From contig JANSXS010000005.1 of assembly GCA_024742835.1 (NCBI GenBank), forward strand, positions 52,956-116,955: DNA of 64,000 nt. The letters run 5' to 3'. A model generated the notes under the pieces. The model did not search any database and was not told where the DNA came from. It saw only the letters and a program-made list of their open reading frames with translations. The translations under genes and the position numbers were made by a program. Origin of the DNA: Paracoccaceae bacterium (GTDB lineage: Bacteria; Pseudomonadota; Alphaproteobacteria; Rhodobacterales; Rhodobacteraceae). Below are positions 33,854 to 43,603 of this stretch, piece by piece. Numbering within the stretch: the first letter of the stretch is position 1; the number at the start of each line of letters is the position of its first letter.

Positions 33854-34663
33854 ATGAAACACATTTTGAACCTGTTGCTTGCCGCTTGCCTTGCGGGGGG
33901 CGCGGCCCCGGTCGCGGCGCAAAGCGCCTCGGATTATGTTCAGGCAGAAATCCTGCCGGGATGGCGTGCGGCGGATGGGAGCCATGTCGCCGGTCTGCGT
34001 CTGACGCTCAAGGACGGGTGGAAAACATATTGGCGCGCGCCCGGCGACGCTGGCATCCCCCCGCACTTCGATTGGCGCGGGTCGCGCAACCTTTCATCGG
34101 TGCAGGTCGAATGGCCGACACCCAGCCAGATCAGGCAGGGCGGGCTGACGACCATCGGCTATGATCGCACCGTGACCTTGCCGTTACGTATTCAGCCGCG
34201 CCGGACAGGGACGGATATCCGGCTGACCGGCACGATCGACATGGGCGTTTGCAAGGATGTTTGCGTGCCTGTGAACCTGTCTGTTGCGCAGGATCTGGGC
34301 ACTGATGGCAGCGGGCCTGATCCTGTCATTGTGGCGGCACTGGCCGAACGGCCTTATTCCGCGGCAGAAGCCGGGGTTGGCCCGGTGACCTGCCGTCTTT
34401 CCCCGATCGAGGACGGTCTGAGCCTGCGCGCCGTGATCGACATGCCCAGTCTTGGCGCGGGGGAACTGGCCATTTTCGAGACGGGCGATCCGAATATCTG
34501 GGTCGCGCCGTCGAAAACCCGCCGGGAAGGGGAGCGGCTGGTGGCGGAAACCACGCTGCATCACGTGGCAGGGGGCTCTTTTGCCGTGCAGAGGTCTGAT
34601 CTGCGGATCACTGTTCTGGGGCCGGGTAGCGCGGTGGATATCCACGGCTGTCAGGCTGGCTGA
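33854..34663 (+). CDS. DsbD alpha-domain-like periplasmic protein
   Basis: 269 residues: a signal peptide (MKHILNLLLAACLAGGAAPVAAQ) and a domain like the N-terminal reductase domain of DsbD, with the cysteine pair in MGVCKDVCVP (CxxxC) and DGWKTYWRAPGDAGIPP near the front, a hallmark of this group. No transmembrane or thioredoxin domain follows, so it is a stand-alone protein, probably handling thiols in the periplasm. ATG 33854 is preferred over GTG 33845. Its 3' end overlaps the convergent RND gene by 13 bases. Confidence 0.82.
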   Translation: MKHILNLLLAACLAGGAAPVAAQSASDYVQAEILPGWRAADGSHVAGLRLTLKDGWKTYWRAPGDAGIPPHFDWRGSRNLSSVQVEWPTPSQIRQGGLTTIGYDRTVTLPLRIQPRRTGTDIRLTGTIDMGVCKDVCVPVNLSVAQDLGTDGSGPDPVIVAALAERPYSAAEAGVGPVTCRLSPIEDGLSLRAVIDMPSLGAGELAIFETGDPNIWVAPSKTRREGERLVAETTLHHVAGGSFAVQRSDLRITVLGPGSAVDIHGCQAG

Positions 34664-37600
34664 CGCCTGCGCAGCCGAACGATCCAGGCCAGCATGTAAA
34701 TCACCAGTGGCACCAGTGCCGCGCCCATGGCGAACAGCCCGAACGCGACCGGCATCGCCGGTGCCTCTGCCAGTGCCGGAATGGCCCGTGTCATGATCCC
34801 CGGCAGCCCGCCTGTCAGGGCCGCCGCGCCAAGTGTTGCCGCAAGCCAGGCAAGGATCATTCCCAAACTCGCCAGCATTGTCAGCCGCACGTCCCGGCCA
34901 CGAAAGCGCAGCCCGTGGCGCAACGCCGCCCTTAGCCGTGCGATGTCATGCTGCATGGCAATGATGGCGGGAACCAGTAGCAAGACAAGCAACATGCCAA
35001 AGCCAAGCCCGTAGACCAGCGTGATCACCGTGGGCTTGATGAATTGCGCCTGCGTGGATTGCTCGAACAAAAGCGGCGTCAGGCCCATGACCGTGGTGAG
35101 CGTTGTCAGCATCACGGGTCGCAAACGATCCGCCGCGCCGTCGATGATCGCGGGCATGATGCCGCGTTCGCGGGCGTGTTCGTCGATCGTTGTCACCAGC
35201 ACGATGGAATCGTTGATGATGATCCCGGTCATGCCCAATAGCCCCACCACCGTGAACATCGACAGCGGCACATCCCAATGCGCATGGCCGTAGATCGTGC
35301 CGACAAGGCCGAAAGGAATGATCGCCATGACAACGGCGGGCCGCGTCCAGCTGGCAAAGACCCATGCCAGCACAAGGTAGATACCCAGCAGGGTCAGGAT
35401 CAGCCCGGTCCGCGCATCGTTCAGGAAATCGCCCTCTTGCTCGGCCAGCCCGCTCAGCTGCCACTCCACCTGATGGCGGCTGGCGATTTCGGGCAGGATG
35501 TCATCCCGCAGCGTCTCGTTTATTTCGGTGGCGCGTGCCGGGTTGTCTTCGGATATGTCGCCGGTCACGCTGACATGGCGGATGCCGTTTTCGCGGCGGA
35601 TCGTGGAAAAGCCGGTGCGCTGTTGGACCGACACGATATCGGCCAGCGGCACATAGCCCCCCGCCGGGGTGCGGATCTGCATACGTTCAAGGAAATCCGC
35701 GGTCAGTTCGGCCTCTGGCAGTTCCACGCGGATTTCGGCGCTGCGGGGGCCATAGGGATAGCTCGCTGCCTCGATCCCGTTAAGCCGCGCCCGCAGCGTC
35801 CGGCCAAGATCGTCGATGGTGAAGCCAAGCGCCTTGCCCTGGGGCGTCAGATCAAGGATCAGCTCTTCCTTGTCGTAGGACAGATTATCCTGCACGCCCG
35901 ACGCCTCGGGAAAGCGCGAGACAGCCGTTTTCAGATCCTCTGCGGCGGCCTTGAGCGTTTCAGCATTGGCACCGAAGAATTCGACATCCAGCGCATCGCC
36001 TCCCGGACCGGAGCGCCAGCCGCGAAAGCTGACTTCTTCGGCCAACGGGTGGCGGTTCACCTTGTCTTGCAGATCGGCCACGAAGGCAAAGCTGGAATAG
36101 GGGCGCAGGTCGGCGTCGATCAATTCGATGGAAATGCCGCCTAACTGGTCGGGATCCTTGGTATCAGCCCCGGTCAGCCCGCGCCCGGCATTGCCGCCGA
36201 TCTCTGCAATCACGAAATCCAGTGGATTGCGCCCGTGCTCGGCCTCGTATTCGCGGCCCAGTTCTTCTGTCGCGCGCTGCATCTCGGCCATCATTTCCAG
36301 CGTGTCCTCGCGGGTCGCGCCGGGTGCCATGCTGAAATTGCCGGTCACGCTGCCCTGCTCGGGCGCGTTGAAAAAGCGCCATTGCACATCGCCACGGATG
36401 AAAAGTGCCACCTGACTGGCCAAAAGCACGACCATCACGGCTACCACGACATAGCGCCCGCGCAGGACCAGCCCCATCAAGGGGCGGAACAGCCGTTCGC
36501 GCATCCATGTAAAGCCGCGATTGACCGTGCGCGAGGGCCAGTCATACCAGTGATCGCGCCCACCATGGGCAAGCGCGTGAGACATGTGATGCGGCAGGAT
36601 CAGAAAGCATTCCACAAGCGAGGCGGTCAGCACGACAATCACGGTAAAGGGAATGTCGATGATCAGATCGCCAAAGCGCCCGCCGATCGCAACCAGCCCG
36701 AAAAACGCAATCAGCGTGGTCAGGGTCGCGGAAAACACTGGCAGGGCCATGCGTTGCGCTGCGCGCTCGGCGGCCTGCACCGGCGTTTCGCCATATTTTC
36801 GCACCCGCGCATCGGCATGTTCACCCACCACGATGCCAAGGGTGATGATCAGCGCGAAAAGCGAGATCATGTTGATCGTGATGCCCGCCGCGTACATCAG
36901 TGCGACCGCCGCGCACATCGCCACCGGAATGCCCGCCGCCACCCAAAAGGCCGTACGTGCGTTCAGAAACAGAAACAGCAGCCCCACCACCAGCGCCAGA
37001 CCGGTCAGTGCGTTGTCCAGCAACATATCCAACCGCCCGGAAATCGCCTCGGACCGGGTGCGGATCAGCTTGATTTCCGTGCCCTCGGGCAGGGTGATTT
37101 CCATCTGCGCGGCAACCTCTTCGACCTGCCGCTGGATGCCGATGGCATCGCCGCGCGCGGAGCGGTCGACGCGGATCTGGATGGCCGGATCATCGCCTAC
37201 GAAATAGCTGCGGTTGCGGTCGATCCCCTCGATCCGCACATCCGCCACGTCGGCAACGGTCAGGTTGGTGCCATCGCGGTTTGATCGCAGTACCAGTGCG
37301 CCGATCTGATCCGCGGCGCGGTTTTCGGCGCCCACGCGCACGCGCGTGGCCCCGCCGGTGATATCGCCCGCCGGGTCGGCATCGGCCTCGGCCCGGATGA
37401 CGCTGGCGATTTCCGTCAGGGTGATATCGTGGGCGATCAGGTTGGTGCCGGACACCTCGACAACCGTGTGCGGGGCCGCCACGCCGCGCACCGTGGTCCG
37501 GGTCACGCCAGCATCGTAAAGCCGCACCACCAGTTCGTCGGCGAATTGCCCCAGTTGTTCGACCGCGACGGGGCCGGTGATGACGATATCCGTCACCCGG

Positions 37601-38028
37601 TCACGCCACGCGCCGCGTGTCACGGTGGGTTCCTCGGCCTCGTCGGGCAGCTCGGTGATCGTGTCGATGGCGGCCTGTACCTCGTCGGCGGCGCGGCCCA
37701 TGTCCCAGTCCGGCTCGAAGTCCAGCGTGATCGTCGCGCGGTCCTCGCGGCTGCTGGCGGAGCTTTCGGTCACGCCCTCGACAGCAAGCAAGGCAGGCTC
37801 CAACACCTGTACGATGGCGCTGTCCACATCCTCGGCGCTGGCCCCGTCCCAGAACACGCCGACGGTCACGTTGTCGATGATCACATCGGGAAAGAACTGC
37901 GCCTGCATACGTGGCGCAGCGGCCAGACCCAGCACGACAAGCACCACCAATAGCAGGTTGGCCGCTGTCGGGTGGCGGGTGAAATAGGACAGCACCCCGC
38001 TGGCCCGGACAGGCAGATCGCGCACCAT
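34651..38028 (-). CDS. RND efflux transporter permease (AcrB/MdtB-like), long C-terminus
   Basis: 1125 residues, longer than the usual 1020-1050. The N-terminal half begins with the first helix LLLVVLVVLGLAAAPRMQAQFFPDV, and the second helix bundle starts after a large periplasmic loop. Family blocks include GIVVGEHADARVRKYGE (helix 4 region, where many family members have DDAIV) and FTVVGLLGMTGIIINDSIVL in the second half. After the normal end near residue 1030, about 90 residues carry two further hydrophobic segments (LGMILAWLAATLGAAALTGG and MPVAFGLFAMGAALVPLVIY). It follows its adaptor gene by three bases. No outer-membrane channel gene is nearby. Substrate unknown. Confidence 0.9.
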   Translation of the reverse strand: MVRDLPVRASGVLSYFTRHPTAANLLLVVLVVLGLAAAPRMQAQFFPDVIIDNVTVGVFWDGASAEDVDSAIVQVLEPALLAVEGVTESSASSREDRATITLDFEPDWDMGRAADEVQAAIDTITELPDEAEEPTVTRGAWRDRVTDIVITGPVAVEQLGQFADELVVRLYDAGVTRTTVRGVAAPHTVVEVSGTNLIAHDITLTEIASVIRAEADADPAGDITGGATRVRVGAENRAADQIGALVLRSNRDGTNLTVADVADVRIEGIDRNRSYFVGDDPAIQIRVDRSARGDAIGIQRQVEEVAAQMEITLPEGTEIKLIRTRSEAISGRLDMLLDNALTGLALVVGLLFLFLNARTAFWVAAGIPVAMCAAVALMYAAGITINMISLFALIITLGIVVGEHADARVRKYGETPVQAAERAAQRMALPVFSATLTTLIAFFGLVAIGGRFGDLIIDIPFTVIVVLTASLVECFLILPHHMSHALAHGGRDHWYDWPSRTVNRGFTWMRERLFRPLMGLVLRGRYVVVAVMVVLLASQVALFIRGDVQWRFFNAPEQGSVTGNFSMAPGATREDTLEMMAEMQRATEELGREYEAEHGRNPLDFVIAEIGGNAGRGLTGADTKDPDQLGGISIELIDADLRPYSSFAFVADLQDKVNRHPLAEEVSFRGWRSGPGGDALDVEFFGANAETLKAAAEDLKTAVSRFPEASGVQDNLSYDKEELILDLTPQGKALGFTIDDLGRTLRARLNGIEAASYPYGPRSAEIRVELPEAELTADFLERMQIRTPAGGYVPLADIVSVQQRTGFSTIRRENGIRHVSVTGDISEDNPARATEINETLRDDILPEIASRHQVEWQLSGLAEQEGDFLNDARTGLILTLLGIYLVLAWVFASWTRPAVVMAIIPFGLVGTIYGHAHWDVPLSMFTVVGLLGMTGIIINDSIVLVTTIDEHARERGIMPAIIDGAADRLRPVMLTTLTTVMGLTPLLFEQSTQAQFIKPTVITLVYGLGFGMLLVLLLVPAIIAMQHDIARLRAALRHGLRFRGRDVRLTMLASLGMILAWLAATLGAAALTGGLPGIMTRAIPALAEAPAMPVAFGLFAMGAALVPLVIYMLAWIVRLRRRQPA

Positions 38029-38031
38029 GCC

Positions 38032-39486
38032 CTAGCCGCCCATCCGGCGTTCCAGCCGCTCGACGGTGCTGGCGGGCACGCGCGGCTGCGACAGTTCAGC
38101 CAGAAGGCGGGTGCGCATGGCATCGGGCATGTCGCTTGTCTGCACAAACCCGCGCAGCCGCGCGCGGCGTTCCTCGCTCAGCTCGATCAGGTCGGCGGCG
38201 GCTTCTTGTTCGGCGGCTTCGGCGCGCAGCGGGCGCACCTTGATGCCGGGGCCAAGAAGCGGGCTGCGTTCGGCCACGATTTCCGCCCCGTCAAGCCCGT
38301 CGCCGCGCACAAGAATGTCATCGCCCTGATGCCGCAACAGCGTCACTTGCAGTACGCGTAAACGGTCTTCGCCCGATAAGGCCAGCACCGTACCGTCGGC
38401 ACCAAGCGCGGTAGCTGGCAGGCGCGCCACGTTTTCGACCGCGGGTTCCGTCACCTCGACAGTAACAAAATCGCCGGGCTTGAAGCCGTCCGGCTCGTCC
38501 ATCCGCGCAAAGATCAATCGGCCGGTTTCACCCTCTGCGACAGAGGCACTGTCACGTGTGATATGTCCTGTGGTTTCTATATTTTCGCCATAGGCCTCAA
38601 GCCGGATGCGCACCGGCGCGCGCGTCAATTCGCCATTCTCGTCCAAAAGGCGTGCATATTGCCCTGTCGAGATTCGGAACGCCACGTCAAGCGCGCGAGG
38701 ATCGACAAGATCCGCCATTTTCTCGTTTGCCGACACAAACCGCCCCCGCACCACTGCGACATCACGCAACGTGCCGCTGAACTCGGCGGTGATTTCGGTG
38801 TCGTCCAGCCGCTTTTCGGCCTCTGCATAAGCGGTGCGCGCACGCGCAAGCTGGGTCTGTGCCTGTGCCACGCGGGCATCCGCCGCCGCCTCGGCCTGTC
38901 GGCGCGAGACAACGGCCTGATTGGCCTGCGCGGCGGCCAGTTCGGCGGTTTCGACCGCTGCCGAAGTGCCGACGCCACGCTCCTGAAGGTTAAGCTGGCG
39001 TTGAAAGGCGCGCTGTTGCAGCTCTGCCTGTATCTGTGCGGCCTCAAGATCCTGCTTCGCCAGATCCATCGCGCGGCGGGCCTCGCGCACCTCGTCGCGG
39101 GCGTCGGTCAGGTCGCTTTCGGCGCGTTCCAGCGTGAATTGCGCCTCTGCCGGGTCGATCCGCGCCAGAAGCTGGCCCCGGCGCACCCGCCCGCCATCCT
39201 CGAAATCCTGCGCCAGATCTATGATCGTGCCACCCGTGCGGGCGCGAATTTCCAGTGTGCGGCGGCTATCGACGCTGCCATAGGCGGTCAGGATTGGTGT
39301 CTGCGTCGCCAGACGCGCCTCGACAAGATTGACGGAAAACACCCGCTCGCGGCGCTGTGGGACAGAGGGTTCGTCGGTCATGCGGGCCTGCACGGCGGAA
39401 TAGACAAGCTGCCCGGCATACACCATCAACCCCAGTGTCAGAGACACCAGGAAAAGACCTGTCAGACTAAGACGCAGAAACCGCAT
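38032..39486 (-). CDS. RND efflux periplasmic adaptor (HlyD/MFP family)
   Basis: 484 residues: an N-terminal membrane anchor (LTGLFLVSLTLGLMVYAG), lipoyl-like half motifs (SRRTLEIRARTGGTIIDLAQ and TAEFSGTLRDVAVVRGRFV), and a long alpha-hairpin (about residues 125-220, rich in Ala, Glu, Gln and Arg), followed by beta-barrel and membrane-proximal domains. It links the permease encoded next to an outer-membrane channel. The two genes form an operon. Confidence 0.92.
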   Translation of the reverse strand: MRFLRLSLTGLFLVSLTLGLMVYAGQLVYSAVQARMTDEPSVPQRRERVFSVNLVEARLATQTPILTAYGSVDSRRTLEIRARTGGTIIDLAQDFEDGGRVRRGQLLARIDPAEAQFTLERAESDLTDARDEVREARRAMDLAKQDLEAAQIQAELQQRAFQRQLNLQERGVGTSAAVETAELAAAQANQAVVSRRQAEAAADARVAQAQTQLARARTAYAEAEKRLDDTEITAEFSGTLRDVAVVRGRFVSANEKMADLVDPRALDVAFRISTGQYARLLDENGELTRAPVRIRLEAYGENIETTGHITRDSASVAEGETGRLIFARMDEPDGFKPGDFVTVEVTEPAVENVARLPATALGADGTVLALSGEDRLRVLQVTLLRHQGDDILVRGDGLDGAEIVAERSPLLGPGIKVRPLRAEAAEQEAAADLIELSEERRARLRGFVQTSDMPDAMRTRLLAELSQPRVPASTVERLERRMGG

Positions 39487-39581
39487 CCGTAAACCTTTTC
39501 AACATGTCGGCCCTACACGGCCTTTCCACAGGAAAGATAAGCGCAATCCCGGCCTTTGCGAGGGTTGAACGCGGGCGGCGC

Positions 39582-40124
39582 CTATTTCCGTCGCCGATGT
39601 TCATCCAGGCGCGGCAGAATTTCCACAAAGTTGCAGGGGCGATGCCGGTAATCGAGCTGCCATTTCAGGATCTCGTCCCAGGCATCCTTGCAGGCGCCGG
39701 GGCTGCCGGGAAGGGCGAAAAGATAGGTGCCCCCCGCCACGCCGCCTGTGGCGCGCGATTGCACCGCGCTGGTGCCGATCTTTTGCATAGACACCATGGT
39801 GAACACGGTGCCGAAGGCGTCGATTTCCTTTTCATAGACATCGCGATGCGCCTCGACGGTTACGTCCCGTCCTGTCAGCCCGGTACCCCCGGTCGAGATC
39901 ACCACGTCAACCTTGTCATGGGCGATCCATTCGCGCAGCTGATCCGCGATCTGATCCCGTTCGTCGCGCACGATCATGCGGTCGGCGATGGTGTGGCCCG
40001 CTTCCTCGATCCGGGCGACCAGCACATCGCCCGACCGATCCTGATTGCTGTCACGCGTGTCGCTGACGGTCAGCAACGCGATCCGCACGGGGATGAATTC
40101 CTTGGTTTCGTCGATCCGGGTCAT
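39582..40124 (-). CDS. moaB: Molybdenum cofactor biosynthesis protein B
   Basis: 180 residues with the MPT-binding fold: IALLTVSDTRDSNQDRSGDVL and the loop ISTGGTGLTGRDVTVEA. MoaB/Mog proteins adenylate molybdopterin before molybdate insertion; the exact role of bacterial MoaB is less clear. It is the last gene in a run with the phosphoesterase and uracil-DNA glycosylase genes, which seem functionally unrelated. Confidence 0.93.
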   Translation of the reverse strand: MTRIDETKEFIPVRIALLTVSDTRDSNQDRSGDVLVARIEEAGHTIADRMIVRDERDQIADQLREWIAHDKVDVVISTGGTGLTGRDVTVEAHRDVYEKEIDAFGTVFTMVSMQKIGTSAVQSRATGGVAGGTYLFALPGSPGACKDAWDEILKWQLDYRHRPCNFVEILPRLDEHRRRK

Positions 40125-40138
40125 GCGCAGGGACCACC

Positions 40139-40744
40139 TTATTGAATGGGAGTGATATCGAACCAGTTGGGTCTCGGGCCAAGATTTGCAATCCGCGCGC
40201 GGCCGATCCGGCCGGTGACGCCCCAGCTGTCGTGGATATGGCCACAGACGGCGAGTTTTGGTTGTATGCGGGTGATGGCATCGCGGATGGCGGTTGAGCC
40301 GACGGACAGCCCGTCCGATGTTTCGTCGGCAATCCCCTTGGGCGGGGAATGCAGCACAAGGATATCCGCCGCGCCGCAGGTTTTCAGCATCGCGTCGGCC
40401 TCGGCTTCGGTCAGGTCGCAGGACCAGTCGCCGAAAGGCGTGGTTGGCACGCCGTAGCCCAAACCGAAACAGCGCATCCCCGCTACTGTCGCCGCCTCGC
40501 CATGCAGGACGGTCATGTTATCGCGGGCCGCCGCGCGCAACTCGTCCGCGCTTTCGGCATTGCCGGGCACAAGCACCATCGGCGCGGTGATACCGGCCAG
40601 CATCTCCATCGCCTCGGGCAGCCCCTTGCGGTGATTGCAGAAATCCCCCGCGCCAAGCACAAGATCGGCTGTTGCCGCAGCCGCGACCAGATCGGTGGCA
40701 CGGTTGCGGGCCATGTGAAGATCCGAGAATGCGAGTATGTTCAT
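40139..40744 (-). CDS. Small metallophosphoesterase
   Basis: 201 residues of the calcineurin-like fold from an ATG that overlaps the uracil-DNA glycosylase stop (ATGA). Metal-ligand motifs: FSDLHMARN (D-x-H), LGAGDFCNH (GD), VPGNAES in place of GNHE (GNxE form), LVLHSPP and CGHIHDSWG (GHxH). The YfcE/Rv-type fold often cleaves phosphodiesters; substrate unknown. Confidence 0.85.
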   Translation of the reverse strand: MNILAFSDLHMARNRATDLVAAAATADLVLGAGDFCNHRKGLPEAMEMLAGITAPMVLVPGNAESADELRAAARDNMTVLHGEAATVAGMRCFGLGYGVPTTPFGDWSCDLTEAEADAMLKTCGAADILVLHSPPKGIADETSDGLSVGSTAIRDAITRIQPKLAVCGHIHDSWGVTGRIGRARIANLGPRPNWFDITPIQ

Positions 40745-41529
40745 GTCTGTTCTTCCAATCTGGCCTGAAGCTCCAGCAGGTCGGTCCATGTTTCCCGCTT
40801 GGCGGCGGGATTGCGCAACAGATAGGCCGGGTGCAGCATCGGCAGGCAGGGTTTGCCATAAGCCTCGCCCCATGTGCCGCGCAGCCGGGTGATGCCCTGT
40901 CGGCCAAGGCCCGCCTCGCAACTGATATTGCCCATCAAAACCACGATCTCGGGATCCGCAAGATCCACATGCCGCTGCACGAAGGGCCGCATCATGGCGA
41001 TTTCCTCTGCGTTCGGGGTGCGGTTTTGTGGCGGACGCCACGGCAGGACATTGGTGATGTAGACAGCCTGCGCGACATCGCTTGCGTGCCGGTCCATCCC
41101 GATGGCCGCCAGCATCCGGTCCAGAAGCTGTCCCGCAGCCCCGACAAAGGGCTTTGCCTGCATGTCTTCCTCGCGTCCCGGGGCTTCTCCGATGATCATC
41201 AGCCGCGCGTCGGGTTGCCCGTCTGCAAAGACAAGGTTGCGCGCCCCGCGCTTGAGTGCGCAGTGATCATATCGGGCCAGCGCCTCTTTCAGCGCGTCCA
41301 GCGTCTTCGCCGCAGAGGCCGCGGCGCGTGCCTCTCCCACGGGATCGACCTGATCCGCCACGGCCGGCGATGCCGGGCGCGCCGGTGCTGCGGCGCTGAC
41401 CGGCTGCGCCAGCGTCTTTGGGGCTTCGAACCGGTTGACGGGCACATCCCCGATCGCCTCGGTCGCGCCAAGGTCGATCTGCCAATGCAACATGGCAAGC
41501 GCGCTGTGGGGGTCGAGTTCCGAATCCAT
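40741..41529 (-). CDS. Uracil-DNA glycosylase, family 4-like
   Basis: 262 residues; removes uracil from DNA in base excision repair. Motif A is [17 protein letters not shown] and motif B is [10 protein letters not shown], the family 4/5 arrangement. An N-terminal extension of about 80 residues, rich in Ala and Pro, precedes the catalytic core, as in other alphaproteobacterial members. Cysteines are present in YDHCALK, NISCEAG and KPCLPM, compatible with a 4Fe-4S site but not in the textbook CxxC spacing. Confidence 0.88.
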   Translation of the reverse strand: MDSELDPHSALAMLHWQIDLGATEAIGDVPVNRFEAPKTLAQPVSAAAPARPASPAVADQVDPVGEARAAASAAKTLDALKEALARYDHCALKRGARNLVFADGQPDARLMIIGEAPGREEDMQAKPFVGAAGQLLDRMLAAIGMDRHASDVAQAVYITNVLPWRPPQNRTPNAEEIAMMRPFVQRHVDLADPEIVVLMGNISCEAGLGRQGITRLRGTWGEAYGKPCLPMLHPAYLLRNPAAKRETWTDLLELQARLEEQT

Positions 41530-41667
41530 AGCGGTAACCTACCCCGCCGCCGCGACAGGGGAAAGAAGGCGAAACAGAGCGTTCCGTCGCATCCGGCGGG
41601 GTCGCGTCTTGCTCCTGCGCCTTGTGGTTCCTATAAGCGGGCAACACGGGAAAGCGAGGCACGCCCG

Positions 41668-42627
41668 ATGGTCTTTGATCATGCACATCTCCTGGGGATC
41701 GAGCCGCTCTCGCAGGGCGATATCACGACGATTCTGGATCTGGCCGATCAATATGCCGATCTCAACCGGCGCGACGTGAAGCATTCCGATGCATTGGCGG
41801 GTCTGACGCAGATCAACATGTTCTTCGAAAACTCTACCCGCACGCAAGCCAGCTTCGAACTGGCGGGCAAGCGTCTGGGCGCGGATGTGATGAACATGGC
41901 GATGCAGGCCAGTTCCATCAAGAAGGGCGAAACGCTGATCGACACGGCGATGACGCTGAATGCGATGCATCCCGACCTTCTGGTGGTGCGGCACCCGCAA
42001 TCGGGTGCGGTGGACCTGCTGGCGCAAAAGGTGAACTGCGCCGTACTGAACGCCGGTGACGGGCGGCATGAACATCCCACGCAGGCGCTGCTCGACGCGC
42101 TGACGATACGGCGTGCCAAGGGGCGGCTGCACCGGCTCAATATCGCGATCTGCGGGGATATCGCGCATTCGCGTGTGGCGCGGTCCAACATCATCCTGCT
42201 GGGCAAGATGGAAAACCGCATTCGCCTTGTCGGCCCGCCCACCCTGATGCCTTCGGGGATCGATGCGTTCGGGGTAGAGGTTTACGACAACATGGAAGAA
42301 GGGCTGCGCGATGTGGATGTGGTCATGATGCTGCGGCTTCAGCGAGAGCGCATGGATGGCGGGTTCATCCCCAGTGAACGGGAATATTATTTCCGCTACG
42401 GGCTGGATGCCGAAAAGCTGAGCTTTGCCAGCCCCGAGGCAATCGTGATGCATCCCGGCCCGATGAATCGCGGCGTGGAGATCGACGGCGAGATCGCCGA
42501 TGATATCAACCGCTCTGTCATTCAGGAACAGGTGGAAATGGGCGTGGCAGTGCGCATGGCGGCAATGGACCTGTTGGCGCGCAACCTGCGCGCAAGGGCG
42601 GCAGGCAACGGCGAGGTGATGGCATGA
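41668..42627 (+). CDS. pyrB: Aspartate carbamoyltransferase, catalytic subunit
   Basis: 319 residues; second committed step of pyrimidine synthesis (carbamoyl phosphate plus aspartate). Signatures: [19 protein letters not shown] (carbamoyl-phosphate site), the equivalent of the HPTQ loop in [15 protein letters not shown], and [12 protein letters not shown]. The ATG at 41668 is the family start; the frame is also open far upstream without coding features. The gene overlaps the next by four bases (ATGA) and heads a five-gene cluster to plsY. No regulatory pyrI is nearby. Confidence 0.95.
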   Translation: MVFDHAHLLGIEPLSQGDITTILDLADQYADLNRRDVKHSDALAGLTQINMFFENSTRTQASFELAGKRLGADVMNMAMQASSIKKGETLIDTAMTLNAMHPDLLVVRHPQSGAVDLLAQKVNCAVLNAGDGRHEHPTQALLDALTIRRAKGRLHRLNIAICGDIAHSRVARSNIILLGKMENRIRLVGPPTLMPSGIDAFGVEVYDNMEEGLRDVDVVMMLRLQRERMDGGFIPSEREYYFRYGLDAEKLSFASPEAIVMHPGPMNRGVEIDGEIADDINRSVIQEQVEMGVAVRMAAMDLLARNLRARAAGNGEVMA

Positions 42628-43163
42628 GCGACCGGATCGAGATCACGCCGACAGAGGCGGGCGTTGTCCGTGTCTTTGACGTGGACCTTGACGCTGAAGA
42701 GGCCAAGGCCTTCAACCGGCGCAACGGCAGTTGGCCTCTCAAGGATGCGCTGGGCGCAGAGCTGCTGGATCCCGAATACGTGGACCTCTTTCAGATCGAG
42801 GATCTGGAGGGCGTGGGGCTTGTCGGATATCTTCAGGATGGCATGGGCGTGGCGGCGGCGGAGCTGGCGGATCATCGCGCCGCGCTTGACCGTCTGACAG
42901 GCACGGTCCTGGTGCTTGGCTCCCGCGCCTTCGGCGGTACGGCACAGGCGTTGGACACCCGCGCGCCGCTGCATCTTGTGGCGACCTTCAACGAGGAAAA
43001 GGCCCCGCTCAGCTTTGATCCGCTGCCCGATGAAAGCGCGCGCCTCGACAACAAGCCGCAAAAAGCCCCGCCTTCTGATGCCGCCATGTCGGGGCGTGTG
43101 GCAACGATCGCGCTTTTGGTGCTTTTCGCGCTGACGGGCCTTGTTATCTGGGTGGCGTCATGA
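42624..43163 (+). CDS. Hypothetical protein with C-terminal membrane helix (pyr cluster)
   Basis: 179 residues, not recognised. The acidic N-terminal part ([20 protein letters not shown]) is predicted soluble. It ends with one hydrophobic helix ([20 protein letters not shown]) and no C-terminal tail, so it is a tail-anchored inner-membrane protein. Both ends overlap neighbours by four bases (pyrB and the PH-domain gene), so its translation is coupled to pyrimidine enzymes. No catalytic motif seen. Confidence 0.75.
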   Translation: MSDRIEITPTEAGVVRVFDVDLDAEEAKAFNRRNGSWPLKDALGAELLDPEYVDLFQIEDLEGVGLVGYLQDGMGVAAAELADHRAALDRLTGTVLVLGSRAFGGTAQALDTRAPLHLVATFNEEKAPLSFDPLPDESARLDNKPQKAPPSDAAMSGRVATIALLVLFALTGLVIWVAS

Positions 43164-43603
43164 GCGAAATGTCGATGACGCCGACGACACCGCTGGCCGA
43201 TGGTGAAAAGGTGGTCCACAGTTTTACCGCCGATCGTGGCACGTATTGGCGCGATCACGCATGGCTGGCGGCGGCCGCAATGGCGCTTGGCATGGGCATT
43301 CTGTGGGCGATTGGCAACCCGCATGTCTGGACCGGGGCCGTGGGTGGGCTGGCCGCCGTGACGGTCCGTGCCACCTATGTTGCCTCGGACGAATTGCAGG
43401 CGCGTTGGGATTTGACGGATCGTCGCCTTTTGGGACCGGGCCAGCGCGCGGTGCCCCTGTCCGAGATCGCCCGCGTCCGCACGCTGGGATCCGCGGTGCA
43501 GGTCGTGACGCGCGGCGGCGACAAGCACCTGATGAAATACCAGGCTGACAAGGACGCGACGGCGACGCGGATCAAATCCGCCATCGGACGGGATGTGTCA
43601 TGA
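43160..43603 (+). CDS. PH-like (YdbT-type) membrane protein in pyr cluster
   Basis: 147 residues with two adjacent hydrophobic helices (AWLAAAAMALGMGILWAI and TGAVGGLAAVTVRATYVA) and a C-terminal bacterial PH-like domain of the form WDLTDRRLLGPGQRAVPLSEIARVR followed by TRGGDKHLMKY. Function unknown. It overlaps both neighbours by four bases. Confidence 0.72.
   Translation: MSEMSMTPTTPLADGEKVVHSFTADRGTYWRDHAWLAAAAMALGMGILWAIGNPHVWTGAVGGLAAVTVRATYVASDELQARWDLTDRRLLGPGQRAVPLSEIARVRTLGSAVQVVTRGGDKHLMKYQADKDATATRIKSAIGRDVS

Noticed and set aside
40745..41667. Open plus-strand frame upstream of pyrB giving a 651-residue fusion
   Set aside because: It is antisense to the uracil-DNA glycosylase gene; pyrB homology starts at 41668.
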